Positions 1-9,738 are shown, counted from the first letter of the stretch. The stretch is 64,000 nt of DNA from Hyphomicrobiales bacterium (GCA_900472485.1 UCII01000006.1:62001-126000), one strand, 5' to 3'. Numbers and translations are program-made. Notes: generated from the letters alone by a model not told the origin.

Positions 1-24
1 TCCTTCATGCCGAAGCTGCTTTAA
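1..24 (+). other. possible 3' end of an upstream gene
   Basis: Reading from base 1 gives a short open frame that ends in TAA at 22-24, 31 bases before the next start. It may be the C-terminus of a gene outside the window. Only seven codons are visible, so no product can be named. Confidence 0.25.
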
Positions 25-55
25 ATCTGCCTGATATCGGCAGGAGGATCACAGC

Positions 56-1024
56 ATGAGCAGACCCCGTATTCTCGTGACGCGGCGCTGGCCATCGGCG
101 GTTGAGGCGGTACTTTCGGAGCGTTTCGACACCACTTTGAACAGGGATGACGCAGCACTCGATGCGGGGCAGCTGCGCGAGGCGCTGCTCACCTATGACG
201 CCGTCCTGCCGACCGTTTCCGACAAGCTTCCGGCCGCGCTTTTCGAGGGAGCGATCCGCTCAAAGATCCTCGGCAATTTCGGTGTCGGCTTCAACCACAT
301 CGATATCGCCGCGGCCAAGGAAAAAGGCATAGCCGTCACCAACACGCCGGGCGTGCTGACGGATTGCACGGCTGATATCGCCATGCTGCTGCTCCTTTCC
401 GTTGCCCGACGCGGCGGCGAAGGCGAGCGGGAGGTCAGAGCCGGCGCCTGGACCGGCTGGCGGCCGACGCATCTCGTCGGCACCAAGGTGACGGGCAAGA
501 CTGTCGGCATCATAGGCTTCGGCCGTATCGGTCGTGCCTTCGCGCAGCGCTGTCATTTCGGCTTCGGCATGGATGTCGTCTTCTATAATCGCTCGGCAAT
601 AGATCCGATGGAAGCTTCGCGCTATGGCGCCATGCAATTGCAGACCGTGGAGGATGTTCTGGAAGTCTCCGACTTCGTCTCGCTGCACTGCCCGGGCGGT
701 GCCGAGAACCGCCATCTGATGAATGCGGCTCGCCTTGCAGCCATGAAACCCGAGGCCTTCCTGATCAATACCGCAAGGGGGGATGTCGTCGACGAAGCGG
801 CGCTGATTTCAGCACTGGAGCAGGGGACGATCCGCGGCGCCGGCCTTGACGTCTACGAGGCTGAACCGCATGTGCCCGAGCGGTTGAGGGCGATGAACAA
901 TGTCGTGCTGCTACCGCATCTCGGCAGCGCCACGGAAGAGACGCGCACGGCCATGGGCATGAAAGTCGTCGATAATATCACCGCCTTCTTTGCCGGGCGA
1001 GAACCGCCGGATCGCGTGGTCTAG
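56..1024 (+). CDS. D-2-hydroxyacid dehydrogenase (glyoxylate/hydroxypyruvate reductase type)
   Basis: The 322-residue product belongs to the D-isomer-specific 2-hydroxyacid dehydrogenases, cytosolic enzymes that reduce 2-oxoacids such as glyoxylate or hydroxypyruvate with NAD(P)H. The Rossmann motif GIIGFGRIG lies at about residues 151-159. The expected catalytic triad is present: Arg241 in NTARGDV, Glu270 in DVYEAEP and His288 in LLPHLGS. The length is normal for the family. The start is supported by AGGAGG at 42-47, eight bases before ATG. Substrate cannot be fixed from sequence; glyoxylate reductase or a sugar-acid reductase are both possible. No operon partner is visible inside the window. 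Confidence 0.88.
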   Translation: MSRPRILVTRRWPSAVEAVLSERFDTTLNRDDAALDAGQLREALLTYDAVLPTVSDKLPAALFEGAIRSKILGNFGVGFNHIDIAAAKEKGIAVTNTPGVLTDCTADIAMLLLLSVARRGGEGEREVRAGAWTGWRPTHLVGTKVTGKTVGIIGFGRIGRAFAQRCHFGFGMDVVFYNRSAIDPMEASRYGAMQLQTVEDVLEVSDFVSLHCPGGAENRHLMNAARLAAMKPEAFLINTARGDVVDEAALISALEQGTIRGAGLDVYEAEPHVPERLRAMNNVVLLPHLGSATEETRTAMGMKVVDNITAFFAGREPPDRVV

Positions 1025-1145
1025 GCAGAAATACAGAAACCCAGACTGCGATACGTCGTTGCCGGACAGGCGGCGCGTCCATGAGGTGGCGGCGTCAGTC
1101 ACTTGAAGTGCCGTCATGTGTGCCGTTTTCCGGCAAGGAGGAACA

Positions 1146-1841
1146 GTGTCTGAGAATGACTATGATGCGTTCGCAGCCGCCTATCAAGCCGACAATGAGA
1201 GCAATGCCTGGAATGCTTATTATGAGCGGCCTGCAATTCTCTCGCTCGCCGGTGACGTTGCCGGCCTTCGCGTTCTCGATGCGGGTTGCGGAGGCGGGGC
1301 TCATGCCGCCGCCCTCGTCGATCGGGGAGCGGTCCTGACCGGCGTCGATGCGAGCGCGGGCTTGCTCGAAATCGCCCGGCGCCGCCTGGAAGGGCGGGCT
1401 CGTTTGTTGCTGGCCGATTTGAACGAGCGATTGCCTTTCGAAGACGGCACTTTCGATTTGGTCATGGCCTCCTTGGTCATGCATTATCTGCACGATTGGT
1501 CACAGCCTCTTTCGGAATTCAGGCGTGTCTTGTCCGATGGGGGCCGCCTGATTTTTTCGACGCATCATCCGTTCATGGATCATGATCCGGCCAGCGGCGA
1601 GAGCTATTTCGAGACCTATAACTTCAGCGAGACATGGCACCGCGGCGGCAAGGATATCACCATGCGATTTTGGCACCGGCCGCTTCATGCCATGTTCGAT
1701 GCGCTGAGATCGGCGGGATTTCGGATCGATGTCGTAAGCGAGCCGCAGCCGGATCCCAAGGTCAGCAGCCTTTTCCCGGAGGCATACAAGAGCCTCACGA
1801 CCAAGCCGCGCTTCCTTTTCTTCTCGGCAGTGAAGGGATAG
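1146..1841 (+). CDS. class I SAM-dependent methyltransferase
   Basis: The product is about 231 residues with a class I methyltransferase fold. Motif I reads RVLDAGCGGGAHAAAL near the N-terminus, followed by an acidic loop (GVDAS) and a motif IV-like region ending in ASLVMHYLHDW. The reading frame is open from an ATG at 1116, but GTG at 1146 sits directly behind an AAGGAGGAAC ribosome site, so the GTG start is preferred. The C-terminal part resembles small-molecule methyltransferases of the UbiE/Methyltransf_11 group. The substrate is unknown and neighbours give no clue. It stands apart from the urease cluster by about 220 bases. Confidence 0.8.
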   Translation: MSENDYDAFAAAYQADNESNAWNAYYERPAILSLAGDVAGLRVLDAGCGGGAHAAALVDRGAVLTGVDASAGLLEIARRRLEGRARLLLADLNERLPFEDGTFDLVMASLVMHYLHDWSQPLSEFRRVLSDGGRLIFSTHHPFMDHDPASGESYFETYNFSETWHRGGKDITMRFWHRPLHAMFDALRSAGFRIDVVSEPQPDPKVSSLFPEAYKSLTTKPRFLFFSAVKG

Positions 1842-2066
1842 ATGCGCTTCGCGGGCGGAGCTTTCTGTAGACCTGTTTCCGATACCTGTTCGACCCATTT
1901 GAAATTTGCTGCCTTTCTTTTCGGCATTTGACGGAAAATGCAGCTGATGTGGCTGGTTGCAGGCCAATATGGCGGGAGATCGCATAAGGCACAGGAATTG
2001 CTTGCATTTATTCCTTGCCGGGCTTCAATGGTCGGCTTTGGAATGATGTGATGCGTGGAGAGGCTG

Positions 2067-2888
2067 ATGGCAATGATGGCGGCAGGCACGAGACCGCAGC
2101 GGGCGCGAGGTCGCGGCCATCTTGCGGCAAAGTCGCTTGGCGGCCGCACGCGCCTTGCCGAGCTCTTCCAGGAAGGGTCGGCCAAGATCAGGCTGCCGGA
2201 AACCTTCGATCATTCAATGGAGGCGGTCATCATCAACACCGCCGGCGGCCTCACCGGCGGCGATCGGATGGATTGGAGTGTCGTTGCCGGGCCCGGCACG
2301 CGCATCGATGTAACGACACAGGCTTGCGAGAAAATCTACAAGGCTTCGATGGGTACGGCCGAGGTTGAAACCTCGATCAAGGTCGGTAGCGGCGCTCGGG
2401 TCGACTGGCTGCCGCAGGAGACCATCCTCTTCGATCGCGCCTCGCTTTCACGTGCATTGAATGTCGAGCTTGACGAAACGGCCGAGTTCCTTGCCGTAGA
2501 GGCGATCCTGCTCGGGCGGAAAGCCATGGGCGAAGCGATGGAGCAGGGGCTGTTTCGCGATCGCTGGCGCATCCGCCGCGGCGGACGGCTGGTTCACGCC
2601 GAGGAGCTGCGTTTGGACGGCGATGTGGCTGCATTGACGGGCAAGGCGGCTGCTCTGAGCGGCCAGGTTGCTTTCGCGACATTGCTCTATGTCGGCCCGC
2701 TGGCTGAGACCTATCTCGGCCGGATCAGGCCGCTCCTCGAAAACCATATGGGGGGCGCCAGCCACTGGGGCGAGAAGCTCGTCTTGCGCCTGGTCGCTGC
2801 CGACGGTTTCGCACTCAGAAAAATCCTCATCCCGATCATTTCCGCCTTGCGCAATGGAGCGCCTGTGCCGAAAGTCTGGAACCTGTAA
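2067..2888 (+). CDS. ureD: urease accessory protein UreD
   Basis: UreD (UreH) binds apo-urease and, with UreF and UreG, carries nickel to the UreC active site. The 273-residue product has the family's typical blocks: [21 protein letters not shown] and a C-terminal region rich in GG/LR motifs. An upstream GTG at 2055 extends the frame by four codons, but ATG at 2067 has GGAG six bases ahead and is preferred. It is the first gene of the cluster; ureA follows after 31 bases. Genes D-A-B-C-E-F-G are the usual order in rhizobia. The product acts in the cytoplasm. Confidence 0.93.
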   Translation: MAMMAAGTRPQRARGRGHLAAKSLGGRTRLAELFQEGSAKIRLPETFDHSMEAVIINTAGGLTGGDRMDWSVVAGPGTRIDVTTQACEKIYKASMGTAEVETSIKVGSGARVDWLPQETILFDRASLSRALNVELDETAEFLAVEAILLGRKAMGEAMEQGLFRDRWRIRRGGRLVHAEELRLDGDVAALTGKAAALSGQVAFATLLYVGPLAETYLGRIRPLLENHMGGASHWGEKLVLRLVAADGFALRKILIPIISALRNGAPVPKVWNL

Positions 2889-2919
2889 ATTGAGCAAACA
2901 GCAATCACATAGGTAGGCG

Positions 2920-3222
2920 ATGAACCTCACTCCGAGAGAAAAAGATAAGCTGCTGATTTCCATGGCGGCGATGGTGGCGCGGCGGCGGCTGGAGCGTGGC
3001 GTCAAGCTCAATCATCCCGAAGCCATCGCGCTGATCACGGATTTCGTGGTCGAAGGTGCGCGCGACGGCCTTCCTGTCGCCGAGCTGATGGAGGCTGGCG
3101 CCCATGTCATCGCCCGCGATCAAGTGATGGAAGGCGTCGCCGAGATGATCCATGATGTTCAGGTCGAAGCGACATTTCCCGACGGCACCAAACTCGTGAC
3201 CGTCCACGAGCCCATCCGGTGA
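2920..3222 (+). CDS. ureA: urease gamma subunit UreA
   Basis: This is the 100-residue gamma subunit of urease, the Ni enzyme that splits urea to ammonia and carbamate. The N-terminus ([13 protein letters not shown]) and the block [14 protein letters not shown] are diagnostic, and the length matches free-standing UreA. Gamma, beta and alpha form the (abc)3 trimer of trimers. Here gamma and beta are separate genes, as in most bacteria. The downstream DUF1272 gene starts eight bases after its stop, so the two are probably co-translated. Confidence 0.96.
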   Translation: MNLTPREKDKLLISMAAMVARRRLERGVKLNHPEAIALITDFVVEGARDGLPVAELMEAGAHVIARDQVMEGVAEMIHDVQVEATFPDGTKLVTVHEPIR

Positions 3223-3229
3223 GGCTGAA

Positions 3230-3484
3230 ATGCTGGAACTGAGACCCAATTGCGAATGCTGCGACAGGAATTTACCGCCGGATAGCGAAGAGGCGATGAT
3301 CTGCACGTTCGAGTGCACCTTCTGCGCCGATTGTGCCATTACGGTGCTGGACGGTGTCTGCCCGAACTGCGGCGGCGATTTCGCGCGGCGTCCAATCCGC
3401 CCGGCGGCATTGCTTGCCAAATATCCCGCTTCGACCAAGCGTGTTCTGAAAGCTGAGGGATGCGCGCCCGTCCGGGCCGCATGA
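3230..3484 (+). CDS. DUF1272 small zinc-finger-like protein
   Basis: The 84-residue product contains many paired cysteines (CECC near the N-terminus, then [11 protein letters not shown] and CPNCGG). This layout is recognised as DUF1272 and suggests a bound zinc. The role of the family is not known. It sits between ureA and ureB, eight bases after ureA and ten before ureB, inside the urease transcription unit. A metal-handling or regulatory role tied to urease is only an inference from position. GAGG ahead of ATG supports the start. Confidence 0.8.
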   Translation: MLELRPNCECCDRNLPPDSEEAMICTFECTFCADCAITVLDGVCPNCGGDFARRPIRPAALLAKYPASTKRVLKAEGCAPVRAA

Positions 3485-3494
3485 GGAGAGAACC

Positions 3495-3800
3495 ATGATT
3501 CCAGGTGAAATCATTGCCGTAGGCGGCGACATAGAACTCAATGCGGGAGCCCCGACCGTGACGCTTGAGGTTTCCAATACCGGCGATCGGCCGGTGCAGG
3601 TCGGGAGCCATTATCATTTTGCCGAGACCAATGCCGGGCTTTCCTTCGATCGCGACCAGGCAAGGGGCATGCGGCTCGACATTCCCGCCGGAACAGCCGT
3701 GCGCTTCGAGCCAGGGCAGACGCGCTCCGTCACCCTAATCCCGCTGTCGGGCAAGCGCGAGGTCTACGGCTTCCGTCAGCAGGTCATGGGCAAGCTTTAG
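3495..3800 (+). CDS. ureB: urease beta subunit UreB
   Basis: This is the 101-residue structural beta subunit of urease. It starts [18 protein letters not shown] and carries the characteristic blocks [15 protein letters not shown] and [15 protein letters not shown]. No catalytic residues are expected; beta packs against UreC in the apoenzyme. A GAGGAGA site precedes ATG. The gene is followed after 15 bases by the LprI-like gene, so the urease structural genes are not contiguous here. Confidence 0.96.
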   Translation: MIPGEIIAVGGDIELNAGAPTVTLEVSNTGDRPVQVGSHYHFAETNAGLSFDRDQARGMRLDIPAGTAVRFEPGQTRSVTLIPLSGKREVYGFRQQVMGKL

Positions 3801-3815
3801 TTCTGGGGGATGTCG

Positions 3816-4247
3816 ATGAAATTGCTTGCGTCCGCCGCCGCTCTTGTCGCCGTTCTCGTTTGCGGCCCAGTTTTTGCGCAGAAAACCGTGAGCAGATCCG
3901 GGGGCGATTGCGCCAATGCACAGACTCAGACGGACATGAACGTCTGCGCTGTGCTCGAATTGGGTGAGGCCGACAAGGCGCTGAACGCGCAATACAAGAA
4001 GACCCGGGCAGCAATGGTCGCCATCGACGCGGATCTCGACAACGACATGAAGGGCGCCGAAAAGGCGCTCATCAAGGCGCAGCGCGCCTGGGTGGATTAT
4101 CGCGACGGCGAATGCGAGGCCCAAGGGTTCCAGGCGCGGGGCGGCTCGATGGAGCCCATGCTCGTATCCGGCTGCAAGGCGGACCTGACGAAAAAGCGGA
4201 CCAAGGAATTGAAGAACCTCGCCGATGGACCGGAGGGCAATCAGTGA
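3816..4247 (+). CDS. LprI/DUF1311-family periplasmic protein
   Basis: The 143-residue product begins with a clear signal peptide (hydrophobic core to about residue 22, ending VFAQ) and continues with the DUF1311 pattern: a CANAQTQTDMNVC start, LNAQYKKTRAAM, LIKAQRAWVDYRDGECE and a late cysteine. Family members include the lysozyme inhibitor LprI of mycobacteria, but most bacterial copies have no proven role. ATG at 3816 is preferred over 3810 because GGGGG lies six bases ahead of it. Its stop overlaps the next start in a GTGA junction, indicating translational coupling with the GT29-like gene. Confidence 0.78.
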   Translation: MKLLASAAALVAVLVCGPVFAQKTVSRSGGDCANAQTQTDMNVCAVLELGEADKALNAQYKKTRAAMVAIDADLDNDMKGAEKALIKAQRAWVDYRDGECEAQGFQARGGSMEPMLVSGCKADLTKKRTKELKNLADGPEGNQ

Positions 4248-4888
4248 ATCCCAGGCGTAGCGTGATGATCGTCGGTAATGGTGAGATTGCGGCAGGTGTC
4301 GCAGCTGTCATCGATGCCGCCGACCTTGTGATCCGTTTCAACGATTGCCGCTCGATGGGGGCCGGCGGCACTCGGACCGACGTCGTTGCGGTGTGCAACA
4401 CCGGCCGGCCGGCGCGCGCCATGCTCGGCTCGGCAGAATGGCGCAAGAGCCCTGCCGTTGCTTCCGCATCCGAGATCTGGAGCGTGCGCGATCCGGTCAA
4501 ATTCGCGGCGCTGCGTGCGCCGCTGGCGATCTCGCATCCGGAACTCGACGATTTCTGCGACGACTATACCGACCAGTTCACGGCCTTCTGTCAGGCAACC
4601 GGCAAGCGGCATATCGTGATCGGCCGATCCATTCACGAAGGTGTCGATGCGGCACTCGCTGAGCATGATCCCGGCTCCTACGTGGTGCCGAGCAGCGGCC
4701 TGATCGTGATTGCCCAGGTGATGGCGAGCCATCCCGACGACGATATCGCCATTACCGGTTTCAGCCACACGGGCTGGGAAGAGCATCCCTTCGCCGCCGA
4801 GAAGCGGCTGGTGGACGCCTACATATCCCTCGGCCGCCTGAGGCGACTTGCCGACACGAAACTCCTCTCTGCCTCCCAAGGAGATTGA
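4244..4888 (+). CDS. urease-operon protein with GT29 (sialyltransferase-like) motifs
   Basis: The product has 214 residues from a GTG start that overlaps the preceding stop (GTGA) and has GGAG about nine bases ahead. The sequence shows three blocks in the order expected for GT29 glycosyltransferases. A sialylmotif L-like block runs from IVGNGE through ADLVIRFNDC to GGTRTDVV. A sialylmotif S-like block reads PSSGLIVIAQVMAS with ITGF behind it. An HxxxxE (VS motif) occurs as HPFAAE. There is no membrane segment or signal peptide, so it is probably cytosolic. Rhizobial relatives are known only as 'urease operon accessory protein'. A glycosyltransferase activity is inference; a role in urease maturation is equally untested. 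The stop lies three bases before the ureC ATG. Confidence 0.75.
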   Translation: MNPRRSVMIVGNGEIAAGVAAVIDAADLVIRFNDCRSMGAGGTRTDVVAVCNTGRPARAMLGSAEWRKSPAVASASEIWSVRDPVKFAALRAPLAISHPELDDFCDDYTDQFTAFCQATGKRHIVIGRSIHEGVDAALAEHDPGSYVVPSSGLIVIAQVMASHPDDDIAITGFSHTGWEEHPFAAEKRLVDAYISLGRLRRLADTKLLSASQGD

Positions 4889-4891
4889 TTG

Positions 4892-6604
4892 ATGCCCTAC
4901 AGGATTTCCCGCGCCGCCTATGCCAGCATGTTCGGACCGACCGTCGGCGATAAGGTGCGCCTGGCCGATACCGAATTGTTCATCGAGGTGGAGAAGGATT
5001 TCACCACTTATGGCGAGGAGGTGAAGTTCGGCGGCGGCAAGGTCATTCGCGACGGCATGGGGCAGAGCCAGGTGACGAGAGCAAATGGCGCGGTCGATAC
5101 CGTCATCACCAATGCGCTGATCCTCGACCATTGGGGGATCGTGAAGGCGGATATCGGCTTGAAGGACGGCCGCATCGTCGCAATCGGCAAGGCCGGCAAT
5201 CCGGACATGCAGCCCGGTGTCAACATCATCGTCGGACCCGGCACGGAAGCAATCGCCGGCGAGGGCAAGATCGTCACCGCCGGCGGCATGGACAGCCACA
5301 TCCATTTCATCTGCCCGCAGCAGATCGAGGAAGCCCTGATGTCGGGCGTCACCACCATGCTCGGTGGAGGCACGGGGCCGGCGCATGGAACGCTGGCAAC
5401 GACCTGCACGCCGGGGCCATGGCATCTGGCACGCATGATCGAGTCCTTCGACGCCTTTCCGATGAATATCGGCCTTTCCGCCAAGGGCAATGCCTCCGTT
5501 CCCGCCGCACTGGAGGAAATGGTGCTCGGCGGAGCCTGCGCGCTCAAGCTGCATGAGGATTGGGGCACGACGCCGGCGGCGATCGACTGCTGCCTCAGCG
5601 TTGCAGACGAATATGATGTGCAGGTGATGATCCACACGGATACGTTGAATGAAAGCGGCTTCGTGGAGGATACGATCGGCGCCATCAAGGGTCGCACCAT
5701 TCACGCCTTCCACACGGAAGGCGCGGGCGGTGGCCATGCGCCTGATATCATCAAGATCTGCGGCCAGTCGAACGTCATCCCGTCTTCGACCAATCCGACG
5801 CGGCCCTATACGGTTAATACGATCGCAGAGCATCTGGATATGCTGATGGTCTGCCATCACCTGTCGCCGTCGATTCCTGAGGATATTGCCTTCGCGGAAA
5901 GCCGCATCCGTAAGGAGACGATCGCCGCGGAGGATATTCTCCACGATATCGGCGCCTTTTCGATCATTTCATCCGACAGCCAGGCCATGGGCCGTGTCGG
6001 CGAAGTGGCGATCCGTACCTGGCAGACCGCCGACAAGATGAAGCGCCAGCGCGGCCGCCTGGCGCAGGAGACCGGCGACAACGACAATTTCCGTGCGAAG
6101 CGCTACATCGCCAAATATACGATCAACCCTGCTATCGCGCACGGCGTCAGCCACGAGGTCGGTTCGATCGAGGTCGGAAAGCGTGCCGATCTGGTGCTCT
6201 GGAATCCAGCCTTCTTCGGCGTGAAGCCGGAGATGGTATTGATCGGCGGCTCGATCGCGGCTGCTCCCATGGGCGATCCGAATGCCTCGATCCCGACGCC
6301 GCAGCCGATGCACTACCGGCCGATGTTCGGCGCCTATGGCAAGAACCGGACGAATTCCTCCGTGACCTTCGTTTCACAGGCGGCGTTCGATGCCGGGCTT
6401 GCCGGCAAGCTCGGCGTCGCCAAGGCGCTGCTGCCCGTCAGGAACACGCGTGGCGGCATTTCCAAGGCATCGATGATCCACAACAGCCTGACGCCGCATA
6501 TCGAGGTGGATCCGGAAACCTATGAGGTGCGGGCCGATGGCGAGCTTCTGACCTGCGAGCCGGCAACCGTGCTGCCGATGGCGCAGCGCTATTTTCTTTT
6601 CTGA
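4892..6604 (+). CDS. ureC: urease alpha subunit UreC
   Basis: This is the 570-residue catalytic subunit of urease, which hydrolyses urea at a di-nickel centre. All expected ligands are visible and shifted by two from Klebsiella numbering: His136 and His138 (SHIHF), the carbamylated Lys219 (ALKLHED), His248 (IHTD), His274 (AFHTEG) and Asp362 (SSDSQ). The mobile flap Cys321-His322 is in MVCHHLSPS. The frame is open from TTG at 4889, but ATG at 4892 has AAGGAG seven bases ahead. Length and ends are normal and the protein looks fully active. A terminator follows 34 bases after the stop. Confidence 0.97.
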   Translation: MPYRISRAAYASMFGPTVGDKVRLADTELFIEVEKDFTTYGEEVKFGGGKVIRDGMGQSQVTRANGAVDTVITNALILDHWGIVKADIGLKDGRIVAIGKAGNPDMQPGVNIIVGPGTEAIAGEGKIVTAGGMDSHIHFICPQQIEEALMSGVTTMLGGGTGPAHGTLATTCTPGPWHLARMIESFDAFPMNIGLSAKGNASVPAALEEMVLGGACALKLHEDWGTTPAAIDCCLSVADEYDVQVMIHTDTLNESGFVEDTIGAIKGRTIHAFHTEGAGGGHAPDIIKICGQSNVIPSSTNPTRPYTVNTIAEHLDMLMVCHHLSPSIPEDIAFAESRIRKETIAAEDILHDIGAFSIISSDSQAMGRVGEVAIRTWQTADKMKRQRGRLAQETGDNDNFRAKRYIAKYTINPAIAHGVSHEVGSIEVGKRADLVLWNPAFFGVKPEMVLIGGSIAAAPMGDPNASIPTPQPMHYRPMFGAYGKNRTNSSVTFVSQAAFDAGLAGKLGVAKALLPVRNTRGGISKASMIHNSLTPHIEVDPETYEVRADGELLTCEPATVLPMAQRYFLF

Positions 6605-6637
6605 GGATATTTCGGACGCCGATCATCAGCAGATATG

Positions 6638-6663
6638 AAAGCCCCGGTTTTTCTGGGGTTTTC
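6638..6663 (+). terminator. Rho-independent terminator after ureC
   Basis: The stem is AGCCCCGG paired with CTGGGGTT around a TTTTT loop, flanked by an A run and a T run. It would end or attenuate the ureD-ureC transcript before the GGDEF gene. Confidence 0.7.
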
Positions 6664-6878
6664 TCATGTTGCGTACTAGGCGCAGCAATATCAATGACAC
6701 GAGAGGGTGGCGCCGCCATCGCGCATTTCTGCCGGCAATCCGGATTTTGTGGATGTACCTTCCCGGCTGTTCACAACTTGGGAAATGCACCGCATTTTAA
6801 TCATTCCATTAAAGACCTGGAAGCGTCTTCACCCCTATCTCACATGATTGAAATAGTGGGCTGAGGAAGGTGAATCGC

Positions 6879-7739
6879 ATGAAGCAATGGATTTCGCTGC
6901 AAGCCGAACTCGGTAACTTTCAGCAGCGACGTGCGATTTTTATTTTCGCGCTTAAGATGAGTTTCGTCGCGGTCATCATGTCGCTTGCCATCATCCTGGT
7001 GCTGCTTTTGGTGATGCAATGGTTTGATCTTCTGCCGCTGCCGATTTTCGAGGCGATGCGCTTTGGTGTTTTGCTGGCATGGATCATCGGCGGCACCGTG
7101 TCCGGCGCGCTCGCGGTGCTGGCAGGTTTTTCCATCCACAGGCTCGCGGTCTCCCGTGCCGAATTCGAGCGGTTGAGCCGCACCGATATGCTGTCCGGCC
7201 TGCTCAATCGCCGTGCTTTCACCGAGGCGTTGAATATGGCCGGAGACGGCGCTTCTCTGGCGATTTTCGATCTGGATCGGTTCAAGGCCATCAACGATCG
7301 TTTCGGACATGCATCCGGTGATGCGGTGATTGTTGCGGTGTCGCGGCTATTTTCCGCTGCCTTCACCGGAGAAGACGTGATTGCACGGCTTGGTGGTGAG
7401 GAATTCGGCGTCATCATTCATGGCGGTGATACGGCCGAGCGTATCGCGCGCGTTGAGGAGATCAAGGAACAGATCGCCGAACATTCGATCGCCATTGAAG
7501 GCGGATCGGTGAAGATCACCATTTCCGCCGGGATTGCCGACATCGGCGGGGATCGCAAGACTGAGACCGTTTACGCTGCCGCCGACAAGGCGCTTTATCT
7601 TGCCAAGACGCTTGGCCGCAACCGTGTCATGCACGAGCGCGAGCGTCTGTCGCAGGTCTGGCATCGCTGCGCCACGGAGCAGGAACAGGAGGCAACGACG
7701 GATGTCAGGGAATTGCAGCGCTATGTGCAGCGGATGTGA
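6879..7739 (+). CDS. membrane-bound GGDEF diguanylate cyclase
   Basis: The 286-residue product has two N-terminal membrane segments (about residues 23-46 and 65-88) and a C-terminal GGDEF domain that makes cyclic di-GMP from two GTP. The signature is GGEEF in ARLGGEEFGV, preceded by DLDRFKAINDRFGHASGD and followed by ISAGIAD. The allosteric RxxD site five residues ahead reads TGED, so product inhibition at that site is probably absent. ATG at 6879 has GAGGAAGG eight bases ahead; a GTG at 6870 is less likely. It lies between ureC and ureE, behind a terminator and about 270 bases of spacer, so it probably has its own promoter. Confidence 0.88.
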   Translation: MKQWISLQAELGNFQQRRAIFIFALKMSFVAVIMSLAIILVLLLVMQWFDLLPLPIFEAMRFGVLLAWIIGGTVSGALAVLAGFSIHRLAVSRAEFERLSRTDMLSGLLNRRAFTEALNMAGDGASLAIFDLDRFKAINDRFGHASGDAVIVAVSRLFSAAFTGEDVIARLGGEEFGVIIHGGDTAERIARVEEIKEQIAEHSIAIEGGSVKITISAGIADIGGDRKTETVYAAADKALYLAKTLGRNRVMHERERLSQVWHRCATEQEQEATTDVRELQRYVQRM

Positions 7740-7817
7740 AGCGTTCACGCGCCATTGATGCTTGCGCGGGAGGCGACTATTTTGCATGCTCTGAGAAAGT
7801 ATTAAACTGGAACAGTC

Positions 7818-8327
7818 ATGCTACGCGTCACTTCCTATCTGCCGGCCGGCACCCCTTCCTCCAATCCAATCGATCGTGTCGTCCTGCCGCATGATCTCAG
7901 GCATCTGCGCCGCAAACTGCTGCATCTTGAAAATGGCGAGATGGTCATGCTCGACCTCAAGGAGCCGGTTTTGTTTGCTAGTGGCGATCTGCTGGTGCGC
8001 GAAGATGGCGAGTTGATCGAGATCGTCGCCGCCGACGAAAAGCTTTTCGAGATCCGCCCGCGCGATCGCAGGCATCTGATCGAGCTTGCCTGGCATCTCG
8101 GCAACCGCCATCTTTCCGCGCAGATCGAGGAGGAGCGTATCCTGATCCTGCGCGACCATGTGATCCGGTCCATGCTCGAAGGGCTGGGGGCCGTCGTGGC
8201 CGAAGTCAGCGAGCCTTTCCAGCCGGCGCGCGGCGCCTATCACTCCCATGGCAGCCATTCGCATGGCCACGACCATCATCATGGTCATGACCACGGACAC
8301 GATCATCACAACCATTCGCATGATTGA
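7818..8327 (+). CDS. ureE: urease nickel metallochaperone UreE
   Basis: UreE dimers bind nickel and hand it to the UreG-UreF-UreD complex. The 169-residue product has the two-domain layout of the family, with the [10 protein letters not shown] block that includes the interfacial nickel histidine. It ends in a long histidine-rich tail: about 15 histidines interleaved with D, S and G in the last 31 residues. Such tails store extra nickel in some species. ureF follows after six bases, so ureE and ureF are one unit. Confidence 0.94.
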   Translation: MLRVTSYLPAGTPSSNPIDRVVLPHDLRHLRRKLLHLENGEMVMLDLKEPVLFASGDLLVREDGELIEIVAADEKLFEIRPRDRRHLIELAWHLGNRHLSAQIEEERILILRDHVIRSMLEGLGAVVAEVSEPFQPARGAYHSHGSHSHGHDHHHGHDHGHDHHNHSHD

Positions 8328-8333
8328 ATCGTG

Positions 8334-9020
8334 ATGACCGGCAATGCGGTTTCGGATGACGGCGATCTGCAGGCGCTCCTGCGGCTGATGGCCTGGCTGT
8401 CGCCGGCGTTTCCGGTAGGATCGTTCGCCTATTCCGGCGGTCTTGAGCGTGCGGTGCATGACGGGCTGGTGCGCGACAGCACCGGCCTTAGCGATTGGAT
8501 TGCTGCGCTCATCGAGCATGGCTCTACGTGGAATGATGCAGTGCTGCTGGTCGAAGCGCATCGGACTGACGCGGATGGGCCGCGGCTTGCGGCCGTTGCA
8601 GAGCTTGCCGAGGCGCTAGCCGGCTCGAAGGAGCGCCACAACGAGACTATGCTGCTTGGAGATGCCTTTCTTTCGGCCGCAGCCGCCTGGCCGCATGCGA
8701 TCTTGTCCGTGCTCCCGGCGAGGACAGCCTATCCGGTTGCGGTCGGCGCTGTCGCAGGTGCGCATGGCATTGCCGCCGAGAAGGCGGCTGCCGCCTTCCT
8801 GCATGCGCTGGCATCGCAGATGGTATCTGCCGGCATTCGGCTTGGCGTCAGCGGGCAGAAAGATGGTGTCGCCATTCTGGCGCGGCTGGAAGGTGTCTTT
8901 GCAGATGTCGCGCGGCGGACAGCTCAATCCAGCCTCGACGATCTTGGGGCGGCGACCGTGCAGGCGGATATTGCGAGCCTGCGCCATGAGACCCAAGGCA
9001 CGCGCCTCTTCAGGTCATGA
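8334..9020 (+). CDS. ureF: urease accessory protein UreF
   Basis: UreF is the all-helical scaffold that joins UreD to UreG and gates GTP hydrolysis during nickel insertion. The 228-residue product shows the family blocks [34 protein letters not shown] and [18 protein letters not shown] and ATG starts are adjacent (8331, 8334); ATG is taken. The gene begins six bases after ureE. A spacer of 106 bases with a short GC hairpin separates it from ureG. Confidence 0.93.
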   Translation: MTGNAVSDDGDLQALLRLMAWLSPAFPVGSFAYSGGLERAVHDGLVRDSTGLSDWIAALIEHGSTWNDAVLLVEAHRTDADGPRLAAVAELAEALAGSKERHNETMLLGDAFLSAAAAWPHAILSVLPARTAYPVAVGAVAGAHGIAAEKAAAAFLHALASQMVSAGIRLGVSGQKDGVAILARLEGVFADVARRTAQSSLDDLGAATVQADIASLRHETQGTRLFRS

Positions 9021-9126
9021 TGGGCGCCATCGGAAAAATACTGCAATCGAAGCGTGGCCTACGTCATTCGCCGCTGTGCGGCCGCCCGACGCTTAGCTAT
9101 GCTATCACTTTATCGGAGTTGCGAGC

Positions 9127-9738
9127 ATGAAATCAAGACATGGACCCTTGCGCGTCGGCATCGGCGGCCCCGTCGGTTCGGGCAAGACGGCGTTGACGGA
9201 GAAGCTGTGCAAGGCGATGCGCGATGACTATTCCGTCGCCGTCGTCACCAACGATATCTATACGACCGAGGATGCGGAAGCGCTGGTGCGCATGCAGGCA
9301 CTGCCTTCGGATCGCATCGTCGGCGTCGAAACGGGCGGCTGCCCGCACACGGCGATCCGCGAGGATGCAACGATCAATCTGCAGGCCATTGCCGGCCTGA
9401 ACGAGCGGCTTCCTGATCTCGACGTGGTTTTCATCGAATCCGGTGGCGACAATCTGGCGGCAACCTTTTCACCCGATCTTGCCGATATCACCATCTACGT
9501 GATCTCGGTATGCCAGGGCGAGGAAATCCCGCGCAAGGGCGGCCCCGGCATCACCAAATCGGATCTGCTCGTCATTAACAAGAAGGATCTGGCGCCTTTC
9601 GTCGAGGTCGATCTCGAGGTGATGGATCGCGATGCCGCCCGGATGCGCCAGGCTCGCCCCTTCGTCTTTTCCGACATGAAGCGGGGTGAGGGCGTCAGCA
9701 AGATCGTCGATTTCCTGAAGGAACAAGGCGGCCTCTGA
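9127..9738 (+). CDS. ureG: urease accessory GTPase UreG
   Basis: UreG is the SIMIBI-class GTPase that powers nickel delivery to urease. The 203-residue product carries the P-loop [10 protein letters not shown] near residue 12, the nickel-binding CPH motif in [11 protein letters not shown], and NKKDLAPF for guanine recognition. Length is typical. GGAG lies ahead of ATG. It closes the urease cluster and is convergent with the RND pump gene. Confidence 0.95.
   Translation: MKSRHGPLRVGIGGPVGSGKTALTEKLCKAMRDDYSVAVVTNDIYTTEDAEALVRMQALPSDRIVGVETGGCPHTAIREDATINLQAIAGLNERLPDLDVVFIESGGDNLAATFSPDLADITIYVISVCQGEEIPRKGGPGITKSDLLVINKKDLAPFVEVDLEVMDRDAARMRQARPFVFSDMKRGEGVSKIVDFLKEQGGL

Noticed and set aside
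4241..5944. 567-codon open frame on the minus strand
   Set aside because: It lies opposite ureC and the GT29-like gene, both of which are supported by motifs and ribosome sites.
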